The notes: generated by a model from the sequence alone, not told the origin. A stretch of DNA of 7,406 nucleotides from Aliicoccus persicus_A (GCA_020741755.1 DYYI01000112.1:1-7406), one strand, 5' to 3'. Positions 1 to 7,048 are shown, counted from the first letter of the stretch. Program-made: numbers and translations.

Positions 1-34
1 CAATCCTTTGCTCTACCGACTGAGCTACAGAACC
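1..34 (-). tRNA. tRNA 5' half, probably tRNA-Phe (partial, runs off the left edge)
   Basis: Read on the minus strand, bases 34 to 1 give a normal tRNA 5' half. It has a 7-nt acceptor strand GGTTCTG, T8, A9, a D-stem GCTC/GAGC around the 8-nt loop AGTCGGTA with the conserved A14, G18G19 and A21, then A26, the anticodon strand AAGGA, TT and G34. The first anticodon base is therefore G; the other two lie outside the window. From remembered sequences, the closest match is staphylococcal tRNA-Phe (GAA), which differs at only a few of these positions. The 3' half cannot be checked, so the amino acid identity is an inference. The gene is probably the first of a tRNA run continuing to the left. Confidence 0.85.
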
Positions 35-60
35 AAGCATGAAATAATTGCCTAAAATCT

Positions 61-89
61 ATCATATAGATTAACACAAATTATTTCAA
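61..89 (-). promoter_or_regulatory. Promoter of the tRNA gene
   Basis: On the minus strand, TTGAAA (89-84) and TATGAT (66-61) are separated by exactly 17 bp, each matching the sigma-A consensus at 5 of 6 positions. Transcription would start near 53-54, about 20 nt before the tRNA. The promoter sits just after the stop codon of the response regulator gene, so the tRNA can be transcribed independently of the two-component operon upstream. Confidence 0.7.
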
Positions 90-92
90 TAC

Positions 93-704
93 CTATTTGC
101 CGTGTTTGTAATACATGACAACAAGTTGTGTGCGTGTGCTTAGATGTAGCTTAGACAACATCGTAGAGATGTAGTTCCGAACGGTTCCTTCACTGATAAA
201 AAGCGTTTCACTGATTTCTTTATTACTCATACCTTCAGCAACGAGTTCCAAAATTTCAAGTTCACGGTTTGTTAATTCTTCAAAACCTATGTTACTTTTT
301 GTTTCTTGTTTATTAAACGATTGTACAATTTCAGAATCAAACACCATGTTCCCTGAGGCAACTGCATTGATTGCGGGTACGATTCCCTTATAATTATCTT
401 TTAGTAAGTAGCCTTTAACACCCAGTGATAATGCTTCACTGATATATTCCTCATCTTTAAATGTTGTCACGAGCAATATATTTGCGGCACCATGCGCTTC
501 TATTATTTTTTTGGATGCTTCGATACCATTCATCTCTTTCATGCGTATATCCATCATCAACACGTCGGGATGATATTCTCTAAATAATTCAATTGCTTCA
601 GTACCATCTTTACCTGTAGCTACGACATCATGACCCGCACTCGCAACAATGGTTTCTAGTGCAGAAATTACGAGTGAATCATCGTCAACGATTATTACTT
701 TCAT
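93..704 (-). CDS. NarL/FixJ-family response regulator (receiver + LuxR HTH)
   Basis: A 203-aa DNA-binding response regulator and partner of the kinase encoded just upstream. The receiver domain (about residues 1-120) has the acidic cluster D7-D8-D9, phospho-acceptor D52 in MMDIRM, T80/T81 and K102 in the LLKD motif. A linker leads to a LuxR-type helix-turn-helix (about 143-203) with the typical TNRELEILELVAEGMSNKEI and SEGTVRNYIS segments. The ATG at 704 has AAGGAGG nine bases upstream (714-720). The gene overlaps the end of the kinase gene by 20 bp, which implies translational coupling. Length and order of parts are normal for LiaR/DesR/VraR-like regulators. By family, the phosphorylated dimer binds short inverted repeats. 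The likely target is the divergent region at 1765-1878, controlling the ABC exporter; this is inferred from context. No U-tract terminator follows the gene. Confidence 0.95.
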   Translation of the reverse strand: MKVIIVDDDSLVISALETIVASAGHDVVATGKDGTEAIELFREYHPDVLMMDIRMKEMNGIEASKKIIEAHGAANILLVTTFKDEEYISEALSLGVKGYLLKDNYKGIVPAINAVASGNMVFDSEIVQSFNKQETKSNIGFEELTNRELEILELVAEGMSNKEISETLFISEGTVRNYISTMLSKLHLSTRTQLVVMYYKHGK

Positions 705-1764
705 TTACCAAACCCTCCTTATTAATTGATACATATACTGTGTAACCGTGCTGTTGAAAACCTGCATTAAATATCCCACCATATTTTTGTACAGATTCCT
801 TCATAGAATGTAATCCCATCCCATATTCTGAATAATCTTTTACTGTGCCATTATCTACCACTTTTAATGTAATGGCTTTGTCAGTCTCGATGATATATAC
901 AGCCACCCATTTACCATCGGAATGTTTTTTTATGTTGGTGAGTGATTCTTTTACAATCGCAACGAGATCTATTTTAATCTGATAAGGCAATTGTGATGAC
1001 ACTTTATAATGTAACTCTTTTTCAAACATGTACATCTCATCAAGCAGTTGTTCAGTACGACTTTTTAAGTCGAATGATGTGCTATAAAGTGAGTGTATGC
1101 TGCTGCGAATATCATCCATTCCCGTTTGTAGTCGCTCTTGCAAACTTGATAGTGAGCGATGTATTTTATCGACGTCATCGATATGGTGTAATGATTCGAG
1201 CAATAACAGTCCACTCGATAAACTATGACCGACCGCATCATGCATATCTCTCGCAATTCTATTTCTTTCACTTAAGCTTGCCAGTTCAATCTCTTTCTCT
1301 ACATCATTACTCAGTGCATTTCTTTGTTCAATCAGCTTTAAGTTGTCCATTGTTAAACGGTCTCTAATCTCGTTATTCTCTTGCTCTAGTGCTTCGATAC
1401 GCGTGATTAAATATATGATCAGAATACTGAATAATCCAAAAATAATTAAAAAGAATTCAAGTTCAAACACATAAACGAGCATGCTCAGCGGCATATATTG
1501 TTTCATAAATGGTGCTGCTATAAAATGTACGATTGGCAAATAGATCAACCAATCAGAATGGTGAAAAACACCGAGTCCAATAAGTGTGATAATTGCTAAA
1601 ATACTGAATGCCAGATCGATGCGTATATTTCGTATAAATACGTTGTTAATAAATAAAATAACAAATGCTGACAACATGATATACAAATTAAAATCAGTAG
1701 AGATAGTAAAGTAAACACCACTCAAAATGAAATACATGATTAACTTTACTTGCCATAATTTCAT
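685..1764 (-). CDS. Membrane sensor histidine kinase, HisKA_3 (DesK/LiaS/NarL-partner) type
   Basis: A 359-aa sensor kinase. The N-terminal third is membrane: hydrophobic segments at about 8-22, 25-44, 51-67, 72-87 and 93-120, so probably five helices with little extracellular sequence. Such kinases usually sense the membrane itself or a partner transporter. A charged coiled-coil-like linker (122-165) follows. The HisKA_3 dimerisation helix has RNRIARDMHD with phospho-accepting H175. The ATPase domain has an N-box around ESLTN (E273, N277), DNG (304-306) and GMGL (315-318). AGGAGG at 1773-1778 lies eight bases from the ATG at 1764. The 3' end overlaps the regulator by 20 bp. The partner of the regulator is clear; the stimulus is not visible in the sequence. 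The closest functional parallel by layout is LnrJ of the linearmycin system, a suggestion from gene order rather than demonstrated homology. Confidence 0.93.
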   Translation of the reverse strand: MKLWQVKLIMYFILSGVYFTISTDFNLYIMLSAFVILFINNVFIRNIRIDLAFSILAIITLIGLGVFHHSDWLIYLPIVHFIAAPFMKQYMPLSMLVYVFELEFFLIIFGLFSILIIYLITRIEALEQENNEIRDRLTMDNLKLIEQRNALSNDVEKEIELASLSERNRIARDMHDAVGHSLSSGLLLLESLHHIDDVDKIHRSLSSLQERLQTGMDDIRSSIHSLYSTSFDLKSRTEQLLDEMYMFEKELHYKVSSQLPYQIKIDLVAIVKESLTNIKKHSDGKWVAVYIIETDKAITLKVVDNGTVKDYSEYGMGLHSMKESVQKYGGIFNAGFQQHGYTVYVSINKEGLVNESNNR

Positions 1765-1780
1765 GATTCATACCTCCTAC

Positions 1781-1794
1781 ATGACATTTGTCAT
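1781..1794. promoter_or_regulatory. Palindrome ATGACA-TT-TGTCAT, candidate regulator operator
   Basis: Perfect 6-bp arms around a 2-bp spacer, immediately upstream of the kinase ribosome binding site. ATGACA recurs as a single half-site at 1810-1815. The size and symmetry suit a dimeric NarL-family regulator. Its position close to the kinase gene would allow repression or autoregulation of the two-component operon. Binding by the regulator encoded here is an inference. Confidence 0.45.
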
Positions 1795-1812
1795 ATCAAT
1801 TCATTACTTATG

Positions 1813-1826
1813 ACACTACTAAGTGT
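1813..1826. promoter_or_regulatory. Palindrome ACACT-ACTA-AGTGT, candidate activator site
   Basis: Perfect 5-bp arms with a 4-bp spacer, centred at 1819.5. If TATACA (1848-1853) is the -10 of the exporter operon, the start would be near 1860 and this site would be centred near -40, the usual place for an activator replacing a weak -35. An overlapping inverted repeat ACTTA-N9-TAAGT (1806-1824) shares its right arm. Short arms in AT-rich DNA can arise by chance, so confidence is modest. Confidence 0.35.
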
Positions 1827-1878
1827 ATTCTTATTCATTATATACTTTATACAGGTCAAATAAATAGGAGGAAAAATT

Positions 1879-2808
1879 ATGATACACGTTGACAACATCG
1901 TAAAGAGATATAAGAAAGTCATTGCACTGGACCACTTCTCATTTAACGCAGAAAAAAATGAAATCATTGGATTGCTTGGTCCAAACGGGTGCGGTAAGAC
2001 AACTGCTATAAATTGTATGTTATCCTTATTGACCTTTGATAGTGGTGAAATAAAACTGTTTGGCAAACCAGTAAATCCGAATGACAATGAAATCAAGAAA
2101 AGAATTGGTGTCGTACCGCAGGAGCTCGCCCTATTCGATAAATTAAATGTTTATGAAAATATCGATTTCTTCTGTGGGTTGTATGTTACAGATAAATCAA
2201 AACGTAAACAATTGGTCGAAGAAGCAATCGCATTTGTAGATTTAGATAAATATCGAACATTCATGCCAAAAAAATTAAGTGGTGGTTTAAAACGTCGCCT
2301 AAACATTGCGTGTGGTATTGCACATAAGCCAGAACTCATTTTCTTAGATGAACCGACGGTTGCTGTTGATGCACAGAGCCGTAACTTCATGATTGAAGGG
2401 ATTAAACGCATGAGAGAAAATGGTGCGACGATTGTCTATACGACGCATTATTTAGATGAAGCAGAAGAACTTTGTGACCGCCATGTCATAATGGATAATG
2501 GAAAGAGTGTTGCACAAGGTACGCTTTCTGAATTACAAAACTCTATTACTTCACAAGGTACACTTCGAATCAAGTTTGTTGAAGCAGAGGACGTTGTAAA
2601 TACAACGCTTAAAAAATACCCATCAATTTCTCATATTGATAAGAAAAATGACAATTTCTTTATTAACTTCAGTAGTAGTGAAGAAAAATTAAGTGATTTC
2701 TTAAAATTTATTGATCAGGAAGGATTAACATACACAGAGCTCACAAGCGAAAAACCATCGTTAAGCGATATTTTCCTTGAGCTGACTGGTAAGGAGCTGA
2801 GAGACTAA
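1879..2808 (+). CDS. ABC exporter ATP-binding protein (DrrA/LnrL-like)
   Basis: A 309-aa ATPase that would power export through the two permeases encoded next to it. Motifs in order: Walker A GPNGCGKTT (34-42), Q-loop Q81, signature LSGGL (133-137, in the KLSGGLKRRL form common in this subfamily rather than LSGGQ), Walker B LIFLDEP (153-159) with catalytic E158, D-loop with D164 and switch H190. A C-terminal extension of about 80 residues after the nucleotide-binding domain is normal for DrrA/CcmA-type exporters. The D-loop reads TVAVDAQSR where TVG(I/L)DPQSR is usual, a mild variation. The start has a good AGGAGG seven bases upstream. The stop TAA overlaps the next ATG by one base. Product class is firm; the substrate is unknown. 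The divergent two-component system suggests induction by a membrane-active compound, as in the LnrLMN system. Confidence 0.95.
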   Translation: MIHVDNIVKRYKKVIALDHFSFNAEKNEIIGLLGPNGCGKTTAINCMLSLLTFDSGEIKLFGKPVNPNDNEIKKRIGVVPQELALFDKLNVYENIDFFCGLYVTDKSKRKQLVEEAIAFVDLDKYRTFMPKKLSGGLKRRLNIACGIAHKPELIFLDEPTVAVDAQSRNFMIEGIKRMRENGATIVYTTHYLDEAEELCDRHVIMDNGKSVAQGTLSELQNSITSQGTLRIKFVEAEDVVNTTLKKYPSISHIDKKNDNFFINFSSSEEKLSDFLKFIDQEGLTYTELTSEKPSLSDIFLELTGKELRD

Positions 2809-3863
2809 TGGAACTCTTCAGACTAGCAATTTTTACTATAAAAATAAATGCACGTGATTTTGGCTTTTGGTTTTGGATGCTTGTCTACCCATTACTTTTA
2901 GCAACGATGTTTATCGTCACAACGCAGAATATTATTGGCAGTAATTCTCTTGATGATATCCACATCGGCGTAGAAGATGAAAATATTTACCATCTCATAC
3001 TAAATGAAATAGATATTTTAGATGTCGAGATATACAGTAAAGATGAAGCGACGGTAGCACTTGAAAATGAAGAAATCACAGCATTCATTGAATCAAATGG
3101 TGATATGATTGTTGCATCATCTGGACTTAACGAGACAATAGTCAGTTCAATCGTCAATAATATTCATCAAATTATAGAATCAGATGTTGGTTTTCAACAT
3201 TATGATCTCGAACAATCATATGTAGAAACACAAGATTATTCCAGTCAACCGGAGATTGTGATGTTCTTTTCTCTTCTTGGTATGATTTCCTTCTATTCTA
3301 TGTTTGCTGTGATGGAGTTCATGACTAAAATGCAGCCAAATTTAAGTGAACAAGGCGCTCGATTTTATGCAAGTCCGGTGAGCAAATCGCAGATGATTAT
3401 ATCTAACGTAATGGCTTCAGTTTTAATGGGGCTATTTACAAATGGGGCGCTAATTATTTTCCTGATGATCGTCTATCAAGGAGAGTTATTTGATCAAATG
3501 TGGATGACCCTTTTGCTCATTCTAGCCGGTAATATCGCTGGTGCAGGTCTTGGATTGCTACTTGGGGTTTTACCGATTCGAAACGAAGGATTCAAAACGA
3601 CGATTGCGATTATCGCTACATTATTCTTATCTTTCTCTGGTGGACTCGGTGGACCTTTCTTACGAGAAATGGTGATAGAAAACTTCCCACTGTTGCACCA
3701 ATATAATCCAATCGGACAACTGACGGATACGATGTATCAGATTAATTTTATGTTAAACTTTGACAACTATCTGTCAACGATTATACTGTTAATCGCTGTC
3801 TTCGCAATCTCCGTCATCATTGTATTCTTCATATTAAGGGGGCAACAATATGACAGTCTTTAA
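2808..3863 (+). CDS. ABC-2 type exporter permease, first subunit (LnrM-like)
   Basis: A 351-aa membrane protein with the ABC-2 layout: one helix near residues 22-39, a large extracytoplasmic domain of about 110 residues (40-150), then five helices at about 150-172, 196-224, 232-255, 263-280 and 322-343. The segment EQGARFYASPVSKSQMI (181-197) is the usual cytoplasmic loop of the family that reads as r.-.SP.s. AAGGAG at 2791-2796 lies 11 bases upstream of the ATG, inside the ATPase gene. The reading frame overlaps that gene by one base and the next permease by 14 bases, so the three products are probably made in fixed ratio. With the second permease it should form the heterodimeric channel. 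The substrate cannot be read from the sequence. Confidence 0.9.
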   Translation: MELFRLAIFTIKINARDFGFWFWMLVYPLLLATMFIVTTQNIIGSNSLDDIHIGVEDENIYHLILNEIDILDVEIYSKDEATVALENEEITAFIESNGDMIVASSGLNETIVSSIVNNIHQIIESDVGFQHYDLEQSYVETQDYSSQPEIVMFFSLLGMISFYSMFAVMEFMTKMQPNLSEQGARFYASPVSKSQMIISNVMASVLMGLFTNGALIIFLMIVYQGELFDQMWMTLLLILAGNIAGAGLGLLLGVLPIRNEGFKTTIAIIATLFLSFSGGLGGPFLREMVIENFPLLHQYNPIGQLTDTMYQINFMLNFDNYLSTIILLIAVFAISVIIVFFILRGQQYDSL

Positions 3864-4974
3864 AGCAATTCTCCTCCACTTTTGGAGACATAAGATAGCC
3901 TTGATTGCATTTACGGTAATATTTTTTGGGATGGCTTTGGCTTTTAGCCAATCATCTTCTGATAATGAGTTTTCAATCACAGCTCTAGAGCTTCAAGTGG
4001 TCGATCATTCTGACGATGAAGTATCCAGAGGCTTGATTGAAAATTTATCTCAAGATAATAATGTGGAAGTTGTAGATAAAACACGTTCAGAGCTCCAAGA
4101 AGAAATATTACTCATGTCCTCTGATGGTGTGATAATCATTGAAGAAGGACTCGAAGATAGATTCGTCAATGGCAATGGAACAGTTGAGGTTATTGTCGAT
4201 GAACGCGTTGCTGGCGCATTCCAAGTTGAAACCGTCGTCAACAAATACTTTCAATATTTAGATGCAGGTTATCAGGCAAATGGTGAGATTGATGTTCAAG
4301 CTGTTAATGACACGACAATGAATACAGTAGACGTTCAGTTTCTTGATGTCGGTGAGACAGCGCAGCAGGCAAACTTTGAATACATGAGTAATTATATGAA
4401 CTTTATGGGTTATGTGTTTCTGCTTCTTATCACAATCGTTGGCGGTAACGTCATGAGTGATGTGAACCAACCGGTTATAAACAATCGTGTGAAAGTTTCG
4501 CCTATAAAGCAGACGAGCCACTCTGTACAAACGGTTTTAGGACAACTTATCATCACGATATTTATGGCAGCGATTTTTGTAGGTTTCGCGTTTATATTAC
4601 GACATGATCAACTCGAGGGCGTTCCTATTGCTAACATGGTTGTGGCAGCAGTAACTTTACCGCTTCTTGCACTGTCATTTTTACATCTGTTGAACTCAAT
4701 AACGAATAACAAATTCATCATCAACAGTGTCGCCAATTTCGTTATAATTGGTATGGCATTTTTGAGTGGTATTATGTTACCAATCGAACTGTTTGGAGAT
4801 GGTATGAAACAATTAGCAACGATGATGCCACTCTATCACTATACTCAAATTTATAGTGATATGGACAAATCACTGATTGACGCGTTGCCATCAATTAGCA
4901 TCGTTGTATTGTTCTCAATCGCCTTAATTGTTCTCGGCACAATTATTTCTAAGAACAGACGTATGCAAGTTTAA
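3850..4974 (+). CDS. ABC-2 type exporter permease, second subunit (LnrN-like)
   Basis: A 374-aa paralogue of the permease before it, with the same architecture: helix at about 16-33, an extracytoplasmic domain of about 150 residues, then helices at about 183-203, 228-250, 260-280, 288-312 and 349-366. The loop NNRVKVSPIKQT (211-222) matches the r.-.sPi loop of ABC-2 permeases. A stretch around LSGIMLPIELF (305-315) is the late helix-breaking motif common in this family. AAGGGGG at 3836-3842 precedes the ATG by seven bases. It is the last gene of the exporter operon and is followed after 31 bases by a strong terminator. Heterodimer formation with the preceding permease is inferred from family and gene order. 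Confidence 0.9.
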   Translation: MTVFKAILLHFWRHKIALIAFTVIFFGMALAFSQSSSDNEFSITALELQVVDHSDDEVSRGLIENLSQDNNVEVVDKTRSELQEEILLMSSDGVIIIEEGLEDRFVNGNGTVEVIVDERVAGAFQVETVVNKYFQYLDAGYQANGEIDVQAVNDTTMNTVDVQFLDVGETAQQANFEYMSNYMNFMGYVFLLLITIVGGNVMSDVNQPVINNRVKVSPIKQTSHSVQTVLGQLIITIFMAAIFVGFAFILRHDQLEGVPIANMVVAAVTLPLLALSFLHLLNSITNNKFIINSVANFVIIGMAFLSGIMLPIELFGDGMKQLATMMPLYHYTQIYSDMDKSLIDALPSISIVVLFSIALIVLGTIISKNRRMQV

Positions 4975-5005
4975 AAATAGAATATCAATGAGTTTAATGA
5001 TAAAA

Positions 5006-5048
5006 GGCTTGGAATCTTCTTTATAGAAGGATTCCAAGCCATTTTTTT
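5006..5048. terminator. Bidirectional intrinsic terminator between convergent operons
   Basis: A 10-bp stem (5006-5015 with 5031-5040, GGCTTGGAAT) continues after one bulged G (5030) into five more pairs (5016-5020 with 5025-5029) closed by the loop TTAT. On the plus strand seven T follow (5042-5048), ending the exporter operon. On the minus strand four T follow (complement of 5002-5005), ending the oxidase operon. The stop codon of the oxidase subunit I gene (5047-5049) lies within the plus-strand T tract. Confidence 0.92.
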
Positions 5049-6510
5049 ACTTCACTTTACTTAAATTCACGTTGCTATATTTGAACAGGTGCTTCAATTT
5101 TGAAATAAACCTGATGAATATAAGGGCTGTCGTAATGAATATGAGTCCACCGAAAACTGCCCCCATTTGTGAACTGAGTATCCACTCTGGCATATGTTCT
5201 GCCCATCTCCTTGGAACACTGATGCTACCTGAATACAAGAATGTACCAACTAATCCTATGAAAAATGCAACGTAACTAATCAGTGTCACACGGTCAAAAC
5301 GATTTTCCGACTGTCTACCTTCATATTTACTAAAGTAGTAAATAAATCCAATGATCATCGCCATAATACCGATTCCCATATACATATGGAAGTGTCCAGG
5401 CACCCATTTCGTATTGTGCATTACTTGGTTGATAACAATCGTCGCATCAATAAGAGCGGGAATTGCACCTGCTACCCAACCAAACATAGAGATAAAGATA
5501 AACGTCGTTGCAATATCCCATTTCATCTTCGCTTTATAGGCAATCATGAGTGCACCATAAGCAGTTACAACAAGTACAGGTAGACCGTTCATGTGTGATA
5601 ATATTTGACCACCGATTAGCATCCATGATGGTACTGCGAAGTCCATGAACAGGTGATGCGTATACACTGTTAACGTTAAAATCGTCGATAAGTTCCAGAA
5701 AATAAGAAATACTTTGTTTGATTTCCATGGACGATTTGCAGCACGAGATAATATTTCATACACTGCAATGACACCCATATAAATCGTCGCGTTGGCAAAG
5801 ACATGCCCAAATGCGTATGTTAAGTGTTTAATGAGCAATGGATCCGAATGATAGCCAGTCGCAATATTTATGAGTGCGAGTATGATGGCAATACCACCTG
5901 AGATGATTGCTGTGACGTTTACAATCGATACCATCGTACTTGCGACAACAGCTGTTGGTGGTCCTAATTCATCTTTACCAAAAATGACATTCCAACCAAG
6001 TCCATTATGCAATCCACCGTACTTGAGGATGATGTGTCTACCAATATGCATGTGGACTAACAGACAGCTTACACCGAATAACAACACACTGCTTAAAAAT
6101 AAAACAACACCGATCATACCACCTTGCTCTGCAGAGGTACTTGGCAGTGGATATAAGAATGTCCAAGCATCCGAATAATCAAATACGAACACTGCGATTA
6201 AAATACCTGCATATGCAGTAACAGTCATGTAAAAATGTCGCATTAACACTTTAGGACTGAGTTTCAAATATTTACTTGTGAAGTAATACATAATTGCAAT
6301 ACCACCGACAGTAGCAATTCCAACCATACCAATACCATGCACCGACATTAACTTATAAAACATTTCCCATTCTAAATTGATGATATCCCCTTGATTCATC
6401 AACATAAGAACACCAAAAAGCATTAGTAATACAAGCACCGTAATCGTGAATATCAGATGTAATAAGACGCCTCTTTTTATCCTTGGGTCAATTGTGTTGT
6501 CATGACTCAT
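5047..6510 (-). CDS. Heme-copper oxidoreductase subunit I, type B-like (CbaA-type oxidase or Cu_A-type NO reductase)
   Basis: A 487-aa polytopic membrane protein, the catalytic subunit of a heme-copper enzyme. Numbering from the ATG at 6510: H58 (SVHGIG) and H375 are the low-spin heme ligands, H373 (PGHFHMY) the high-spin heme ligand, and H236 (FGHVF), H285 and H286 (THHLFMD) the Cu_B ligands, so all six are present. In oxygen reductases of types A and B, His236 is followed four residues later by the Tyr covalently linked to it (HPxVY); here that place is N240 and the nearest Tyr is Y244. This loss is typical of NO-reducing members, so the reaction could be NO to N2O instead of O2 to water. 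HHLFMD followed by W296 resembles type B enzymes. The start is chosen because AGGAGG (6519-6524) lies eight bases before this ATG; a TTG nine codons upstream has no such site. Operon with subunit II, 31 bp gap. Confidence 0.9.
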   Translation of the reverse strand: MSHDNTIDPRIKRGVLLHLIFTITVLVLLMLFGVLMLMNQGDIINLEWEMFYKLMSVHGIGMVGIATVGGIAIMYYFTSKYLKLSPKVLMRHFYMTVTAYAGILIAVFVFDYSDAWTFLYPLPSTSAEQGGMIGVVLFLSSVLLFGVSCLLVHMHIGRHIILKYGGLHNGLGWNVIFGKDELGPPTAVVASTMVSIVNVTAIISGGIAIILALINIATGYHSDPLLIKHLTYAFGHVFANATIYMGVIAVYEILSRAANRPWKSNKVFLIFWNLSTILTLTVYTHHLFMDFAVPSWMLIGGQILSHMNGLPVLVVTAYGALMIAYKAKMKWDIATTFIFISMFGWVAGAIPALIDATIVINQVMHNTKWVPGHFHMYMGIGIMAMIIGFIYYFSKYEGRQSENRFDRVTLISYVAFFIGLVGTFLYSGSISVPRRWAEHMPEWILSSQMGAVFGGLIFITTALIFIRFISKLKHLFKYSNVNLSKVK

Positions 6511-6544
6511 CAATACTACCTCCTGGCTCTCTGACAAAAATCTA
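6500..6544 (-). other. Readable C-terminal tail of subunit II beyond the TAG
   Basis: After TAG at 6544-6542 the subunit II frame continues for 13 sense codons (IFVREPGGSIDES) to TGA at 6502-6500. The pattern M-I-T-stop-I-F-V-R-E can be laid over the C-terminus of Thermus ba3 subunit II as I remember it (MFGTIVVKE). The extended frame would overlap the subunit I start by 11 bp, a common arrangement in such operons. Either the TAG is a recent nonsense change or sequencing error, or the tail is unused. Confidence 0.5.
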
Positions 6545-7048
6545 AGTAATCATCATGTGATGCGCAATCCCGCAGTATTCCATACATAAAATCTCATAAG
6601 TACCCGGTTCTTCAAATGTATGGTAAAGTACATTGGTGTAATCAGGCATCGCTTGAACTTGTGTCAATAGTTCAGCATCCTCGTTATAAATCCCGAACCC
6701 ATGGTTCACATCTCGACTTGTCACATGAAATTCATAACGCTCCCCTACTTCAAATTCCAACTGGCTCATTTCCCAACCATATTGAAACGCTTCAACATCA
6801 ACACGGGTAATATCGTATCCACGTATTTCCGGATCTGCAAAGTAAGGCAATTGACGTAATGTTCCTGCACTCGCAATCATAATTAACGCGATGAGCACAA
6901 CAAACCAAACCGTACGGACTTTGTACCATTTTCTCTGAATCGGTGCATACTCTTCATCTTTTTTTGAGTTGAAGAATACAAACAAAAAGACACCTGCTGT
7001 AAAAATGATACCTGCGATTGACAAAACGAACGCAATATCTTGTAGCAC
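6542..7048 (-). CDS. Heme-copper oxidoreductase subunit II with Cu_A site; C-terminus apparently cut by an in-frame TAG
   Basis: A 168-aa subunit that accepts electrons at a binuclear Cu_A centre outside the membrane and passes them to subunit I. Two hydrophobic helices (about 2-26 and 46-62) are followed by the cupredoxin domain: the aromatic stretch FQYGW (88-92) and Cu_A ligands H116 (VNHGF), C155, E157 (backbone), C159, H163 and M166 in CMEYCGIAHHMM. The GTG at 7048 is preferred because GGAGG (7058-7062) lies nine bases upstream; a TTG at 7087 has no ribosome site. The frame stops at TAG (6544-6542) only two residues after the Met ligand, whereas type B subunit II has about eight more, a final beta strand. 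Past the TAG the frame reads IFVREPGGSIDES and then TGA at 6502-6500, fitting that strand. The gene may be a nonsense allele with the copper ligands intact. Confidence 0.85.
   Translation of the reverse strand: MLQDIAFVLSIAGIIFTAGVFLFVFFNSKKDEEYAPIQRKWYKVRTVWFVVLIALIMIASAGTLRQLPYFADPEIRGYDITRVDVEAFQYGWEMSQLEFEVGERYEFHVTSRDVNHGFGIYNEDAELLTQVQAMPDYTNVLYHTFEEPGTYEILCMEYCGIAHHMMIT

Larger units (their letters stand above)
1765..1878. promoter_or_regulatory. Divergent control region between two-component and ABC operons
   Basis: The 114 bp between the kinase ATG and the ATPase ATG must carry both promoters. Leftward: a perfect TATAAT at 1842-1837 with only a poor -35 (ATTTAT or TTTATT), or TTGACC (1859-1854) with AATAAG (1835-1830) at 18 bp. 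Rightward: TATACT (1841-1846) or TATACA (1848-1853), both without a recognisable -35, as expected of an activator-dependent promoter. Two inverted repeats lie inside and are listed separately. The ATPase ribosome site AGGAGG is at 1866-1871, seven bases before its ATG. Promoter choices are tentative. Confidence 0.6.

Noticed and set aside
41..87. Nested inverted repeats as a terminator for the regulator gene
   Set aside because: Stems are almost entirely A/T, the outer arms are 29 nt apart, and no T tract follows on the minus strand; the sequence is better explained as the tRNA promoter.
993..1367. 124-codon open frame on the plus strand
   Set aside because: It is antisense to the well-supported kinase gene, has a Cys/His-rich composition typical of a shadow frame, and shows no domain.
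1791..2411. Minus-strand frames opposite the ATPase gene
   Set aside because: The plus strand carries complete Walker A, signature and Walker B motifs here; the opposite frames show no motif or ribosome site.
5870..6178. 102-codon open frame on the plus strand, and shorter ones at 5072-5583
   Set aside because: All lie antisense to subunit I, whose metal-ligand motifs prove the minus-strand frame.
6511..6537. A longer subunit I starting at TTG 6537 (nine extra residues)
   Set aside because: No ribosome site precedes it, the AGGAGG at 6519-6524 would fall inside the gene, and the ATG at 6510 is correctly spaced from that site.
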